The notes under the pieces are model-generated. The model saw only the letters and a list, made by a program, of their open reading frames with translations, did no database searches and was not told where the DNA came from. The position numbers were made by a program, and so were the translations under genes. From assembly GCF_946885855.1 (NCBI RefSeq), contig NZ_CAMPHH010000088.1, forward strand, positions 1 through 12,106: a stretch of 12,106 nucleotides of DNA, written 5' to 3'. The DNA is from an uncultured Actinotalea sp. (GTDB lineage: Bacteria; Actinomycetota; Actinomycetes; Actinomycetales; Cellulomonadaceae). Shown in pieces: positions 1-7,143 of this stretch; positions within the stretch are counted from its first letter, which is position 1, and the number at the start of each line of letters is the position of its first letter.

Positions 1-1475
1 TGACCGAGCTCGACAACGACCGGGAGTACCCGGTCGAGGAGGGCGAGAGCCGCGCGCACACGTACCACTGGATCGCGAACCTGGCGGACCTCGGCACCCT
101 GGACGCGACGGTCACTGCCGACCACCCCAACGCCGCCGTCTTCACCGACGACGGCGCCCGCACCTACGTCGCGGCCAACACCACCCCCGCGCCGCTCACG
201 GTGGCGTTCTCGGACGGCACCGTGCTCGAGGTGGCGGCGGGGCGGACGGCGACCACCGGCGCCCACGAGTGGAGCGGCGGCGGCGCCCCGAGCGGCACGG
301 AGGAGCCCGGCGAGCCGACCGAGCCGCCGGCGCCCGAGGCGACCGAGCTGTACCTGACGCCCGACGGCCTGGCGACCGAGCCCGGCACCGAGGGAACGGC
401 CACGCTCGGCCCGCGCCAGGGCATGGACGCCGTCGGCGACCCGAGCACGGGGCTCGTCGTCCAGGAGGACGGCCTGACGGGGACCTTCGGGGGCCTGCGG
501 ACCGTCTTCGACATCGGCATCGACGCGGGGACGTCCGTCGGCAACGGCACGCGCCTGCGGGTCTCCTACGACCTCGAGGGCGACGGCACGTGGGACCGCG
601 TGGAGACCTACGGGTACTTCGCGACCGACCCGGCGCCCGGCTACGAGCGGTACACCTCCGCCAACCGGAGCCCCGAGTCTGCCGAGGGATCCCTCGGCGC
701 GATGACGGACGGCTCGATCAAGGTCGAGCTGTGGAACGTGCTCGGCACCGGCGAGACGCTCGTCGACCTGGCGACCTCGGTCGTCCGCGTGCCGTTCGGT
801 GGGCTGACGACCGACGGCGGGGGCGACCCGACCGATCCCACGGACCCCACCGATCCCACGGACCCGACGGACCCGACCGATCCGGAGCCCGAGCCCGACC
901 AGGCACCCGGCGCCCCGCGCGAGGTCTTCGTCACGGCCGCGAGCGGCACGGAGCTCGACGTCGCGTGGGAGGCGCCGGCGAACCCGGGCACCCACGAGGT
1001 GACCGACTACCGCGTGCAGTACCGGACCGCCGGATCGACCACCTGGACCCGGTTCCTCGACCCCGTCACCGCCACCACCGGTGCGCGGATCACAGGGCTC
1101 ACGCCGGGCACGACCTACGAGGTCCGCGTCCGCGCGGTCTCGGACGCCGGGCTGGGGACGTTCTCGACCCGCACCGCCGGGACCACGTGGGCGGCGCCCT
1201 CGGCGCCGCTGGGGCTCACCGCCAAGGTCCAGGGGCGCAACGTCCAGCTCACCTGGACGGCGCCGCGGGACTCCGGTCACTCACCCGTGACGGACTACGT
1301 CGTCGAGTACTCCTCGGACGGGTCGACGTGGCACGTCGTCGACGACGGCGTGGGCACGGCGACGGGTGCGCGGATCACGCACCTGGACAAGAAGACGTCC
1401 TACCTCGTGCGCGTGGCCGCGGTCAGCGACGTGGGCGTCGGCGGGTGGCTGACGGTGTCGGCGACGACCCGCTGA
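1..1475 (+). CDS. C-terminal part of a secreted GH81-like beta-1,3-glucanase with FN3 domains (5' partial)
   Basis: The reading frame is open from base 3 (first full codon) to TGA at 1473-1475, giving 490 visible residues; the start lies outside the window. Residues 11-85 contain ESRAHTYHWIANL, then VTADHPNAAVF, RTYVAAN and TVAFSDGT, which resemble the end of bacterial GH81 endo-1,3-beta-glucanases (laminarin or yeast-wall beta-glucan hydrolysis). The catalytic centre is not visible. After a Pro/Glu/Gly linker, residues 115-266 form a separate beta-rich module (ELYLTPDG, VSYDLEGDGTWDRVETY, VELWNV) that I take to be an accessory, perhaps glucan-binding, domain; I cannot name its family. A DPT repeat linker (275-296) leads to two fibronectin type III domains (about 301-396 and 397-490, each with the YxVxVxAVSDxGxG pattern). 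The protein is presumably extracellular. The gene ends 27 bp before a strong terminator. FN3 domains and export are solid; the GH81 assignment rests on a short tail and could be another glucanase family. Confidence 0.75.
   Translation, partial: TELDNDREYPVEEGESRAHTYHWIANLADLGTLDATVTADHPNAAVFTDDGARTYVAANTTPAPLTVAFSDGTVLEVAAGRTATTGAHEWSGGGAPSGTEEPGEPTEPPAPEATELYLTPDGLATEPGTEGTATLGPRQGMDAVGDPSTGLVVQEDGLTGTFGGLRTVFDIGIDAGTSVGNGTRLRVSYDLEGDGTWDRVETYGYFATDPAPGYERYTSANRSPESAEGSLGAMTDGSIKVELWNVLGTGETLVDLATSVVRVPFGGLTTDGGGDPTDPTDPTDPTDPTDPTDPEPEPDQAPGAPREVFVTAASGTELDVAWEAPANPGTHEVTDYRVQYRTAGSTTWTRFLDPVTATTGARITGLTPGTTYEVRVRAVSDAGLGTFSTRTAGTTWAAPSAPLGLTAKVQGRNVQLTWTAPRDSGHSPVTDYVVEYSSDGSTWHVVDDGVGTATGARITHLDKKTSYLVRVAAVSDVGVGGWLTVSATTR
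825..884 (+). repeat. Short in-frame repeat encoding a (Asp-Pro-Thr)n linker
   Basis: Nine-base units of the form GAC-CC(G/C/A)-AC(C/G), drifting in third positions, encode consecutive Asp-Pro-Thr triplets running into DPEPEPD. It is the flexible linker between the accessory module and the first FN3 domain. Such linkers are common in actinobacterial extracellular hydrolases. Copy number may vary between strains because the repeat keeps frame. Confidence 0.85.
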
Positions 1476-1502
1476 CCCGGTAGGCCCCTCCCGCACCACG
1501 CA

Positions 1503-1545
1503 ACGGGGAAGGTCGGTGGCGCCCTGTGCCACCGACCTTCCCCGT
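1503..1545 (+). terminator. Intrinsic-type terminator after the glucanase gene
   Basis: A perfect 18-bp stem (arms 1503-1520 and 1528-1545, left arm ACGGGGAAGGTCGGTGGC) closes a 7-base loop. It lies 27 bp after the stop codon. There is no U tract, only a moderately T-containing tail (CGTCGTCCCGTTGTCGTCG), as is usual in high-GC actinobacteria. It separates the glucanase from the following oxidoreductase gene. Confidence 0.85.
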
Positions 1546-1635
1546 CGTCGTCCCGTTGTCGTCGACGTCACCGGTCCAGGGGGAACACCGGGGCGCCGTC
1601 GGACGCTGCACCCCTCGGACCACCAGGGAGGACGC

Positions 1636-3279
1636 ATGACGGACTACGGCCACCACCTGCTCTTCGGCTCGTTCGTGACGCCGACGGCGCAGGACCCGGA
1701 CGCCGTCGTCGGCCTCGCGGTCGCCTCGGAGGAGGCCGGCCTGGACCTCGTGACGTTCCAGGACCACCCGTACCAGGCCGCGTTCCTGGACACGTGGACC
1801 CTCCTGACCTGGGTTGCGGCCCGCACCGACCGCATCCACCTCGCCGGCAACGTGCTCAACCTGCCGCTGCGGCAGCCGGCGGTCCTCGCCCGGTCCGCGG
1901 CGAGCCTGGACCTGCTCTCCGGCGGCCGGGTCGCACTCGGCCTGGGCGCCGGCGGCTTCTGGGACGCGATCGAGGCGATGGGCGGCACGCGCCTGGCCGC
2001 CGGCGAGGCGGTCGACGCGCTCGAGGAGGCGCTCGAGATCGTCCGAGGCATCTGGGCGGCCGACGAGCGATCGACCCTGCGCGTCGACGGCGAGCACCAC
2101 CGCGTCCGCGGCGCCAAGCGCGGCCCGGCCCCCGCGCACGACATCCCGATCTGGCTCGGCGCCTACAAGCCGCGGATGCTCCGCCTCGTCGGCGCCCGCG
2201 CCGACGGCTGGCTCCCCTCGCTGCCCTACCTCCGCTCCCTCGACGACCTAGACCGCGGCAACGACGTCATCGACGCCGCCGCGACCGCCGCCGGCCGCGA
2301 CCCCCGCGCCGTCCGCCGCCTGCTCAACATCACGCCCGCCGAGGTCGACGTCGAGACCCTCACCCGCCTGGCGCTGGACCACGGCGTCTCCGGCTTCATC
2401 GCCATGGGCGACGACCCGCGCGCCCTGGTCCGCCTCGGCCGGGACATCGCCCCGGCCGTCCGCGACGCGGTGGCCGCCGCGCGCAGCCGACGCGCCGAGG
2501 CGGCCGCCGACCCCCTCCCCCCGTCCGGCGGGGCCGACGACGCCCCGCTCGAGGGTACGGCGCCGGTCGAGACGCTCCGCTCCGCCGACCACGTGCGCGT
2601 GACGGCGCGAGCCGACGGGTCGTCGGCGGCGGGGGGACCCGGAGCGCCGTCGTCGCCCGACCGCAAGGCCGTGCCCGGCGTGACGCCCACCCCCGACGAC
2701 GGCGTCCGCCACGCGTCCCGGTCCGTCTGGCGCGAGGAGGACCGGCCGACGGCGCCGCCGCCCCCGCCCGGGACGACGCACTCCCCCACCGGGCGCGCGG
2801 TCGCCCAGCACCTCGTCGACGTGCACGACCACCTGCGGTCCGAGCTCGCCGAGCTGCGCCGCGTCGCGGAGCAGGTGCTCGACGGCGCGCTGGACGCGGG
2901 GGCCGCGCGGTCCGCGATCAACGCGATGACGCTGCGGCAGAACGCCTGGGTGCTCGGCGCCTACTGCGCGACGTACTGCCGGACCGTGACCGGCCACCAC
3001 ACCCTGGAGGACCAGAACTTCCTGCCGTACCTGCGGCGGGTCGAGCCGGGGCTCGCACCCGTGGTGGACCGGCTCCAGGCCGAGCACGTCGACATCCACC
3101 ACGTCCTGGAGGACGTCGACGCCGCGCTCGTGCGCTTCGTCACCGACGACGACGGCGCCGCCGTGCTCCGCGAGGCCGTCGACCTCCTCACCGACGTGCT
3201 GCTGTCGCACCTGTCCTACGAGGAGCACGAGCTCGTCGAGCCCCTCGCGCGCTACGGCATGGCCCCCGGCCAGGTCTGA
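1636..3279 (+). CDS. LLM-class flavin/F420-dependent oxidoreductase fused to a hemerythrin (HHE) domain
   Basis: 547 residues. The ATG at 1636 was chosen because AGGGAGG (1625-1631) sits 4 bases upstream and the protein then begins as the luciferase-like fold does (HHLLFGSFVTP); the frame is open further up, but into the terminator. Residues 1-285 are a luciferase-like monooxygenase domain, with an EEAGLDLVTFQDHPY segment (strand with substrate/cofactor-site residues), SGGRVALGLGAGGFWD (93-110) and PIWLGAYKP (171-179). Such domains bind FMN or F420; which one cannot be told. Residues 286-387 are a Pro/Ala/Asp-rich disordered linker. Residues 388-541 are a four-helix hemerythrin-like domain with probable diiron ligands: H397 region, H454/H455 with E458, H484 and H488, H525 with E529/E530. 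The protein has no signal peptide, so it is cytoplasmic. An O2, NO or redox-sensing or O2-supplying role for the diiron domain is inference. It converges with rsgA 19 bp downstream. Confidence 0.88.
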   Translation: MTDYGHHLLFGSFVTPTAQDPDAVVGLAVASEEAGLDLVTFQDHPYQAAFLDTWTLLTWVAARTDRIHLAGNVLNLPLRQPAVLARSAASLDLLSGGRVALGLGAGGFWDAIEAMGGTRLAAGEAVDALEEALEIVRGIWAADERSTLRVDGEHHRVRGAKRGPAPAHDIPIWLGAYKPRMLRLVGARADGWLPSLPYLRSLDDLDRGNDVIDAAATAAGRDPRAVRRLLNITPAEVDVETLTRLALDHGVSGFIAMGDDPRALVRLGRDIAPAVRDAVAAARSRRAEAAADPLPPSGGADDAPLEGTAPVETLRSADHVRVTARADGSSAAGGPGAPSSPDRKAVPGVTPTPDDGVRHASRSVWREEDRPTAPPPPPGTTHSPTGRAVAQHLVDVHDHLRSELAELRRVAEQVLDGALDAGAARSAINAMTLRQNAWVLGAYCATYCRTVTGHHTLEDQNFLPYLRRVEPGLAPVVDRLQAEHVDIHHVLEDVDAALVRFVTDDDGAAVLREAVDLLTDVLLSHLSYEEHELVEPLARYGMAPGQV

Positions 3280-3298
3280 CGGGCCACCGGGACCCGCG

Positions 3299-4441
3299 TC
3301 ACGGGCGCAGCGGGTACCGGCGGTAGGCACGCTGCCGGGCCCGGGCGCGGCCCGTCAGCTCGGCGCGGAGCCGGGCGTCGACCCGCGCCGCCTGGTGCTC
3401 GAGCTCGCGCAGCAGCTTGCGGTGGCTGTCGAGGCGTCGCTGGGGCAGCGTGCCGTCCTCGACCGCGGCGAGGACGGCACATCCCGGCTCGGTGCGGTGC
3501 CCGCAGTCGCTGAACCGGCACCGCCGGGCGAGGTCCTCGATCTCGGCGAAGACCTCGTCGAGCGCCTCCTCGCCGGCCAGGCCGATGGTGCGCAGGCCCG
3601 GCGTGTCGATGACGGCGCCGCCGCCGGCCGCCAGGTGCAGCTCACGGGTCACGGTGGTGTGCCGGCCCTTGCCGTCGATCCGCAGCGCGCGCGTGGTCAT
3701 GACGTCCTCGCCGACGAGCGCGTTGAGCAGCGTGCTCTTGCCCGCGCCGGAGGCCCCGAGCAGGGCGACCGTCGCGCCGTCGCGGAGCCGGTCCCGCAGC
3801 GGCTCGAGGCCGGTGCCGGTCAGGGCCGAGACGGCGAGGACGACGGCGCCCGGTGCGGCCTCGGCGACCTCGGCGGCGAGCACGTCGGGCTCACGCGGCA
3901 GGTCGGCCTTGGTGAGGACGACCCACGGCTGGGCCCCGGAGGACCACGCCAGGGCGAGCAGGCGCTCGACCCGCGCCAGGTCGACGTCGGGCGCCATGCC
4001 CTCGACCACCGCGACGACGTCGGCGTTCGCCGCGAGCACCTGCCCGAACGAGGAGCCCTGGGCGACCTGGGCCCGGACGACGGCGGTGCGACGCGGCAGG
4101 ACGCGGTCCACGGCCCACGCGTCGGCACCGGGGACGGGCGCCAGCAGCACCCAGTCGCCGGCGGCCGGGACCGCCACGGGGTCGTCGGCGACGGCGCGCG
4201 CGAGGGCGGGCGACCAGGTCGCGCTCAGGGGCGGGGCGGCGTCGTCGACGGCCACGAGCACGTCGCACCGGCCCCGGCCCGAACGACCGACGCGACCGAC
4301 GACGGCGTCCGGCGGCGCCCCGGCGAGGTGTGCGGCCCAGCCGGCGTCCCAGCCGAGCGGGGCGAGGTCACGGTGCGAGCCGGGTGTCGGACGCTCCGAG
4401 GACGGCTGGGGGAAGGGGAAGGACAGGTCAGCAGAGGACAA
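3299..4441 (-). CDS. rsgA: Ribosome small subunit-dependent GTPase A (RsgA/YjeQ)
   Basis: A late-stage 30S ribosome assembly GTPase, cytoplasmic. With the TTG start at 4441 it has 380 residues, close to actinobacterial relatives. The circularly permuted G-domain is clear: G4 TKAD (177-180), G5 SAL (205-207), P-loop GASGAGKST (229-237), the G2 region around RHTT (260-263), and G3 DTPG (279-282). It is followed by the zinc knuckle with C308, C313, H315 and C321, and a basic helical tail. The OB-like region lies before the G4 motif. The start is uncertain: no in-frame ATG lies near LGWDAGW (the usual first conserved segment). The TTG has a GAAGGG seven bases upstream. The in-frame ATG at 4648 would add a minisatellite-encoded Val/Ala/Pro repeat and is unlikely; a GTG at 4537 is another option. 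Product certain, start about 50%. Confidence 0.93.
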   Translation of the reverse strand: MSSADLSFPFPQPSSERPTPGSHRDLAPLGWDAGWAAHLAGAPPDAVVGRVGRSGRGRCDVLVAVDDAAPPLSATWSPALARAVADDPVAVPAAGDWVLLAPVPGADAWAVDRVLPRRTAVVRAQVAQGSSFGQVLAANADVVAVVEGMAPDVDLARVERLLALAWSSGAQPWVVLTKADLPREPDVLAAEVAEAAPGAVVLAVSALTGTGLEPLRDRLRDGATVALLGASGAGKSTLLNALVGEDVMTTRALRIDGKGRHTTVTRELHLAAGGGAVIDTPGLRTIGLAGEEALDEVFAEIEDLARRCRFSDCGHRTEPGCAVLAAVEDGTLPQRRLDSHRKLLRELEHQAARVDARLRAELTGRARARQRAYRRYPLRP

Positions 4442-4470
4442 CGGAGGACCCTTCGGCGGGCCCCGCGGTC

Positions 4471-4530
4471 TCAGGTGTCGCGGGGCGGGGAGGTGGTGGG
4501 CTGAGGGACGACGAGCACCACGACGCTCAT
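4471..4530 (-). CDS. Possible 19-residue leader peptide upstream of rsgA
   Basis: ATG at 4530 follows a very strong purine-rich SD (GGAGGAAGGGAGG, 6-base gap) and encodes MSVVVLVVPQPTTSPPRDT, ending in TGA at 4473-4471, 29 bases before the proposed rsgA TTG. The SD is the best in the region, while rsgA has only a modest one. The peptide begins with five Val and one Leu in eight residues and ends Pro/Thr-rich. Between its stop and the rsgA start a 6-bp hairpin (GGGCCC/GGGTCC) can form. It may be a translated leader controlling rsgA, or the SD and ATG may be coincidental. No homology is claimed. Confidence 0.35.
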   Translation of the reverse strand: MSVVVLVVPQPTTSPPRDT

Positions 4531-4550
4531 GGCGCACCTCCCTTCCTCCG

Positions 4551-4650
4551 ACCGGCACGGCTCCTGCGACCGGCACGGCTCCTGCGACCGGCACGGCTCC
4601 TCCGACCGGCACCGCTGCTGCGACCGGCACGGCTCCTGCGACCGGCACGG
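4551..4650. repeat. 18-bp tandem repeat (minisatellite), about 5.5 copies
   Basis: The unit ACCGGCACGGCTCCTGCG starts at 4551, 4569, 4587, 4605, 4623 and 4641 (last copy only 10 bases). Copy 3 ends TCCG and copy 4 has two substitutions. The array continues, degenerated, into the SD of the small ORF at 4530: on the minus strand each unit contains AGGAG or GGAGG followed by CCGTG, so the units resemble ribosome-binding sites. It lies in the rsgA upstream region. Confidence 0.95.
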
Positions 4651-4730
4651 TCTCACGCGCGCCCTGCAGCGACGGTAGGCCGACCCGTGCCCCCCGCGCA
4701 CGGCTTTATCCCCCGTCGACGCGGGTCTCT

Positions 4731-4769
4731 GCGGAGACCTCCCCGCGGGAGACGCGGGGAAGTCTCCGC
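4731..4769 (-). terminator. Second hairpin downstream of phoX (possible tandem terminator or leader structure)
   Basis: Arms 4731-4747 and 4753-4769 (17 bp) enclose a 5-base loop. On the plus strand there is one C-A mismatch (4739/4761), but on the minus-strand RNA this is a G-U pair, so the helix is fully paired only on the minus strand. The arm 4734-4739 (GAGACC) can alternatively pair with GGTCTC at 4724-4729. It follows the stronger phoX hairpin by 23 bases. A role as backup terminator is likely; an attenuator in the rsgA leader is possible. Confidence 0.6.
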
Positions 4770-4792
4770 ACTGTTCCGCCCGTTCTCGACGG

Positions 4793-4839
4793 CAACGGTG
4801 AGACCTGGAGTCGGACACCGACTCCAGGTCTCACCGTTG
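4793..4839 (-). terminator. Terminator downstream of phoX
   Basis: A perfect 22-bp inverted repeat (arms 4793-4814 and 4818-4839; the arm begins CAACGGTGAGACC) with a 3-base loop starts 12 bases after the phoX stop on the minus strand. The tail is not U-rich. As a perfect palindrome it could also stop transcription coming from the left. Confidence 0.85.
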
Positions 4840-4851
4840 TGGGACGGGGAG

Positions 4852-6939
4852 TCAGTCCCGCCACACCTGCACGATCGTCGGCCGGGGCCCGCCCCAGGCG
4901 TCGTCGGTGACCGCTCCCTCGGGGAGGTAGTCCGGGAACCGGGAGTCCTGCGCTCCCCAGGTCCCGTCCTCGCCCGGGTGCTGGACGGCGACGTAGACCA
5001 TGTCCTGCTGATCGCGGATCACCGGACCGCAGGTCTCCGCCCCCGTCGGGACCGAGAGGAACTGCTGCACGCGCCCGCGCTCCGGTCCCTCGAGCGGCAC
5101 CTTGAACAGCCCGTCGCAGTAGCCGATGGAACCCGCGGCGCCGTCCGTCGACACCCAGAGCGTTCCGTCGCCGTCGAAGGCCACGTTGTCGGGGCAGGAG
5201 ATCGGCGAGACGGCCTCGGGCGGGAACCCGGCGAAGTACGTGTGCGGGTTGACCGCCGGGTCGCCGCACAGCAGCAGGATCTGCCAGCCGAACGTCGTCG
5301 CGGTGGGGTCGTCGCCCGCCTCGGTCAGCTCGATGACGTGACCGTCGCGGTTGGGCGTGCGCGGGTTCGGCTCCGTCGCGCCCTCGTTCGTACCGGTGCC
5401 GCGCGCCGTGTTGTTCGTGCAGGCCGCGTAGACCCGCCCGGTGCGGGGGTTGGGCTCGACGTCCTCGGGGCGGTCCATCTTCGTGGCGCCCACGGCGTCC
5501 GCCGCGAGCCGGGTGTGCACGAGCACCTCGTCCGTGGTGAACCCGGGGACCTGGCTCTGCCCGTCGACCACCAGCGGCAGCCACTCCCCCGTCCCGTCGA
5601 ACATGCCGTCCGACGGCAGCGCGCCCGTGCCGGTGATCTCCTCGACCGGCGAGTCCCCGCGGAAGCGCGCCACGTACAGGCTGCCGGCGGACAGCAGCTG
5701 CTTGTTGTGCTCCCGGTGCCGCTCGCCCTTGCGGTAGGTGTCGCGCGAGACGAACTTGTAGAGGTACTCGAACCGCTCGTCGTCGCCCATGTACGCGACC
5801 ACGTGCCCGCTCCGCGCGATCCGCACCGTGGCGCCCTCGTGCTTGAACCGGCCGAGCATCGTGTGCTTCACCGGGGTCGACGTCGGGTCGTACGGGTCCA
5901 CCTCGACGATCCACCCGAAGCGGTTCGGCTCGTTCTCGTACCCGGGGGTCCGGGCGTCGAACCGGGGGTCGACCTCCTCCCAGCCGCGGACGGTCGGCTC
6001 CGGCCGCAGGCCGTAGCGCGCCTGCTCGGGCGTCCCCGCGGCCCGGAAGTAGCCCTGGAAGTTCTCCTCGCCGGACAGCACGGTGCCCCACGGCGTGGTG
6101 CCGCCCGCGCAGTTGTTGAACGTGCCGAGGACGACCGTGCCCGTCGGGTCGTCCTGGGTGCGCAGCAGGGGCGAGCCGGCCGCCGGCCCGGTCACCGCGA
6201 AGGGCGTCGTGGCGGTGATCCTGCGGTTCAGCGGCGCGCCGACGACGTACGTCCACGGCTCGCGCTTGCGGGATCGCCGCAGCTCGACGACGGACATCCC
6301 GTGGGCGGCCATCCCGATCCAGCGCTGCTCGGCGAGCTCCTCCGGCGTGGTCGCCGGCGGGAACATGATCGCCTCGTTCGTGTACTCGTGGTTGTTCACC
6401 AGCACGGCGCTGCGGCCGTTGGGGTGCTCGAGGATGTCCAGGTAGTCGACGTTGTAGCCGAGCATGCGCTCCTGGAGCTCGGCGGTGAGCGTGGTGGGGT
6501 CGAACCGGTCGTCCTCGGAGAACAGCGGGTCGCCCCACCGGATGATCGGGGCCCACGAGTAGCCGCCGGGCACGACGAGGTCGTCCACCGCCGCCCCGAC
6601 GGGCGCGATCGGCACGAAGGGCAGGCGGCCACCGCGGGCGGCGGCGGACGCGGGAGCCGCGGTCCCGACCTGGGCGGCGAGCGTCAGCGCACCCGCACCG
6701 GCGGCCGCCCCGAGCAGGAGGGCTCGGCGGGACAGCGCCGTCTCCGCAACGTCCTTGAACGTCGCGTTGTCGCTCCGGTTCGGCACCTCGTGGAAGCACG
6801 CGTCCGCGCACTTGAGGTGGCACGTCACCGCCGAGCGCTTGCCGGCGGTGTGCCGGAGCATCGGCAGGAGCGGCAGGTAGCGGCGGGAGGTGCTGCTCGT
6901 CCGGGCGCTGCCCGGTCGGTCGTCCGTCGTGGTCATCAT
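4852..6939 (-). CDS. phoX: PhoX-family alkaline phosphatase, Tat-exported
   Basis: 695 residues. PhoX enzymes are secreted phosphatases releasing phosphate from organic monoesters; characterised members use Fe and Ca. Seen here: an N-terminal extension with the CHLKCADACFHEVPN segment (40-54) typical of actinobacterial PhoX, then a twin-arginine signal SRRALLLGAAAGAGALTLAA (70-89) with probable cleavage near ASAAA (97-101). Core motifs follow: NNHEYTN (182-188), NNCAGGTTPWGTVLSGEENF (275-294, with C277, equivalent to the iron-bridging cysteine by family knowledge), GRFKHEGA (363-370), YMGDDERFEYLYKF (383-396), RPEDVEPNP (490-498) and DNVAFDGDGTLW (584-595). Length is normal and no key motif is broken. 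GAGGGG lies 3 bases before the ATG at 6939 and 6 before the ATG at 6936, so either may be the true start. I saw no convincing Pho box upstream. It is monocistronic, with a strong terminator behind it. Confidence 0.95.
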   Translation of the reverse strand: MMTTTDDRPGSARTSSTSRRYLPLLPMLRHTAGKRSAVTCHLKCADACFHEVPNRSDNATFKDVAETALSRRALLLGAAAGAGALTLAAQVGTAAPASAAARGGRLPFVPIAPVGAAVDDLVVPGGYSWAPIIRWGDPLFSEDDRFDPTTLTAELQERMLGYNVDYLDILEHPNGRSAVLVNNHEYTNEAIMFPPATTPEELAEQRWIGMAAHGMSVVELRRSRKREPWTYVVGAPLNRRITATTPFAVTGPAAGSPLLRTQDDPTGTVVLGTFNNCAGGTTPWGTVLSGEENFQGYFRAAGTPEQARYGLRPEPTVRGWEEVDPRFDARTPGYENEPNRFGWIVEVDPYDPTSTPVKHTMLGRFKHEGATVRIARSGHVVAYMGDDERFEYLYKFVSRDTYRKGERHREHNKQLLSAGSLYVARFRGDSPVEEITGTGALPSDGMFDGTGEWLPLVVDGQSQVPGFTTDEVLVHTRLAADAVGATKMDRPEDVEPNPRTGRVYAACTNNTARGTGTNEGATEPNPRTPNRDGHVIELTEAGDDPTATTFGWQILLLCGDPAVNPHTYFAGFPPEAVSPISCPDNVAFDGDGTLWVSTDGAAGSIGYCDGLFKVPLEGPERGRVQQFLSVPTGAETCGPVIRDQQDMVYVAVQHPGEDGTWGAQDSRFPDYLPEGAVTDDAWGGPRPTIVQVWRD

Positions 6940-7067
6940 CGTCCCCTCGGATCGGCAGGTGCTGGGGACGCTACCGTGATAGCCGGTGTGACTCTATCGG
7001 AGAGCAGCCGTGACTGCGCTCACCAGGCCGGAGCCGACGACGGCGCGTCGGGGGGACCACGCGCGGG

Positions 7068-7095
7068 CCCCCGCCCGGGCCCGCCCGGCCGGGGG
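7068..7095 (-). terminator. Weak GC-only hairpin downstream of the ferritin-VIT gene
   Basis: CCCCCG (7068-7073) pairs with CGGGGG (7090-7095), with more CCCGGG/CCCGG pairing inside, about 50 bases after the stop codon of the minus-strand transporter gene. There is no U tract. The 204-bp gap between that gene and phoX must also hold the phoX promoter, for which I could not pick convincing -35/-10 elements. Confidence 0.35.
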
Positions 7096-7143
7096 TGCCG
7101 CTGCCCCGGTCCTGGGCTCAGGCGCCGTCGGTGGTCGCCATGC

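Noticed and set aside
4442..4648. Longer rsgA start at the in-frame ATG 4648
   Set aside because: It would translate the 18-bp minisatellite and a Pro/Arg-rich tail absent from RsgA proteins, and it has no proper SD.
4551..4650. CRISPR-like array
   Set aside because: The 18-bp units abut with no spacers, so it is a plain tandem repeat.
6940..7020. phoX promoter candidates TAGCGT and TAGAGT (minus strand)
   Set aside because: Both fit TAnnnT, but neither has a plausible -35 at the right distance, and such hexamers occur by chance.
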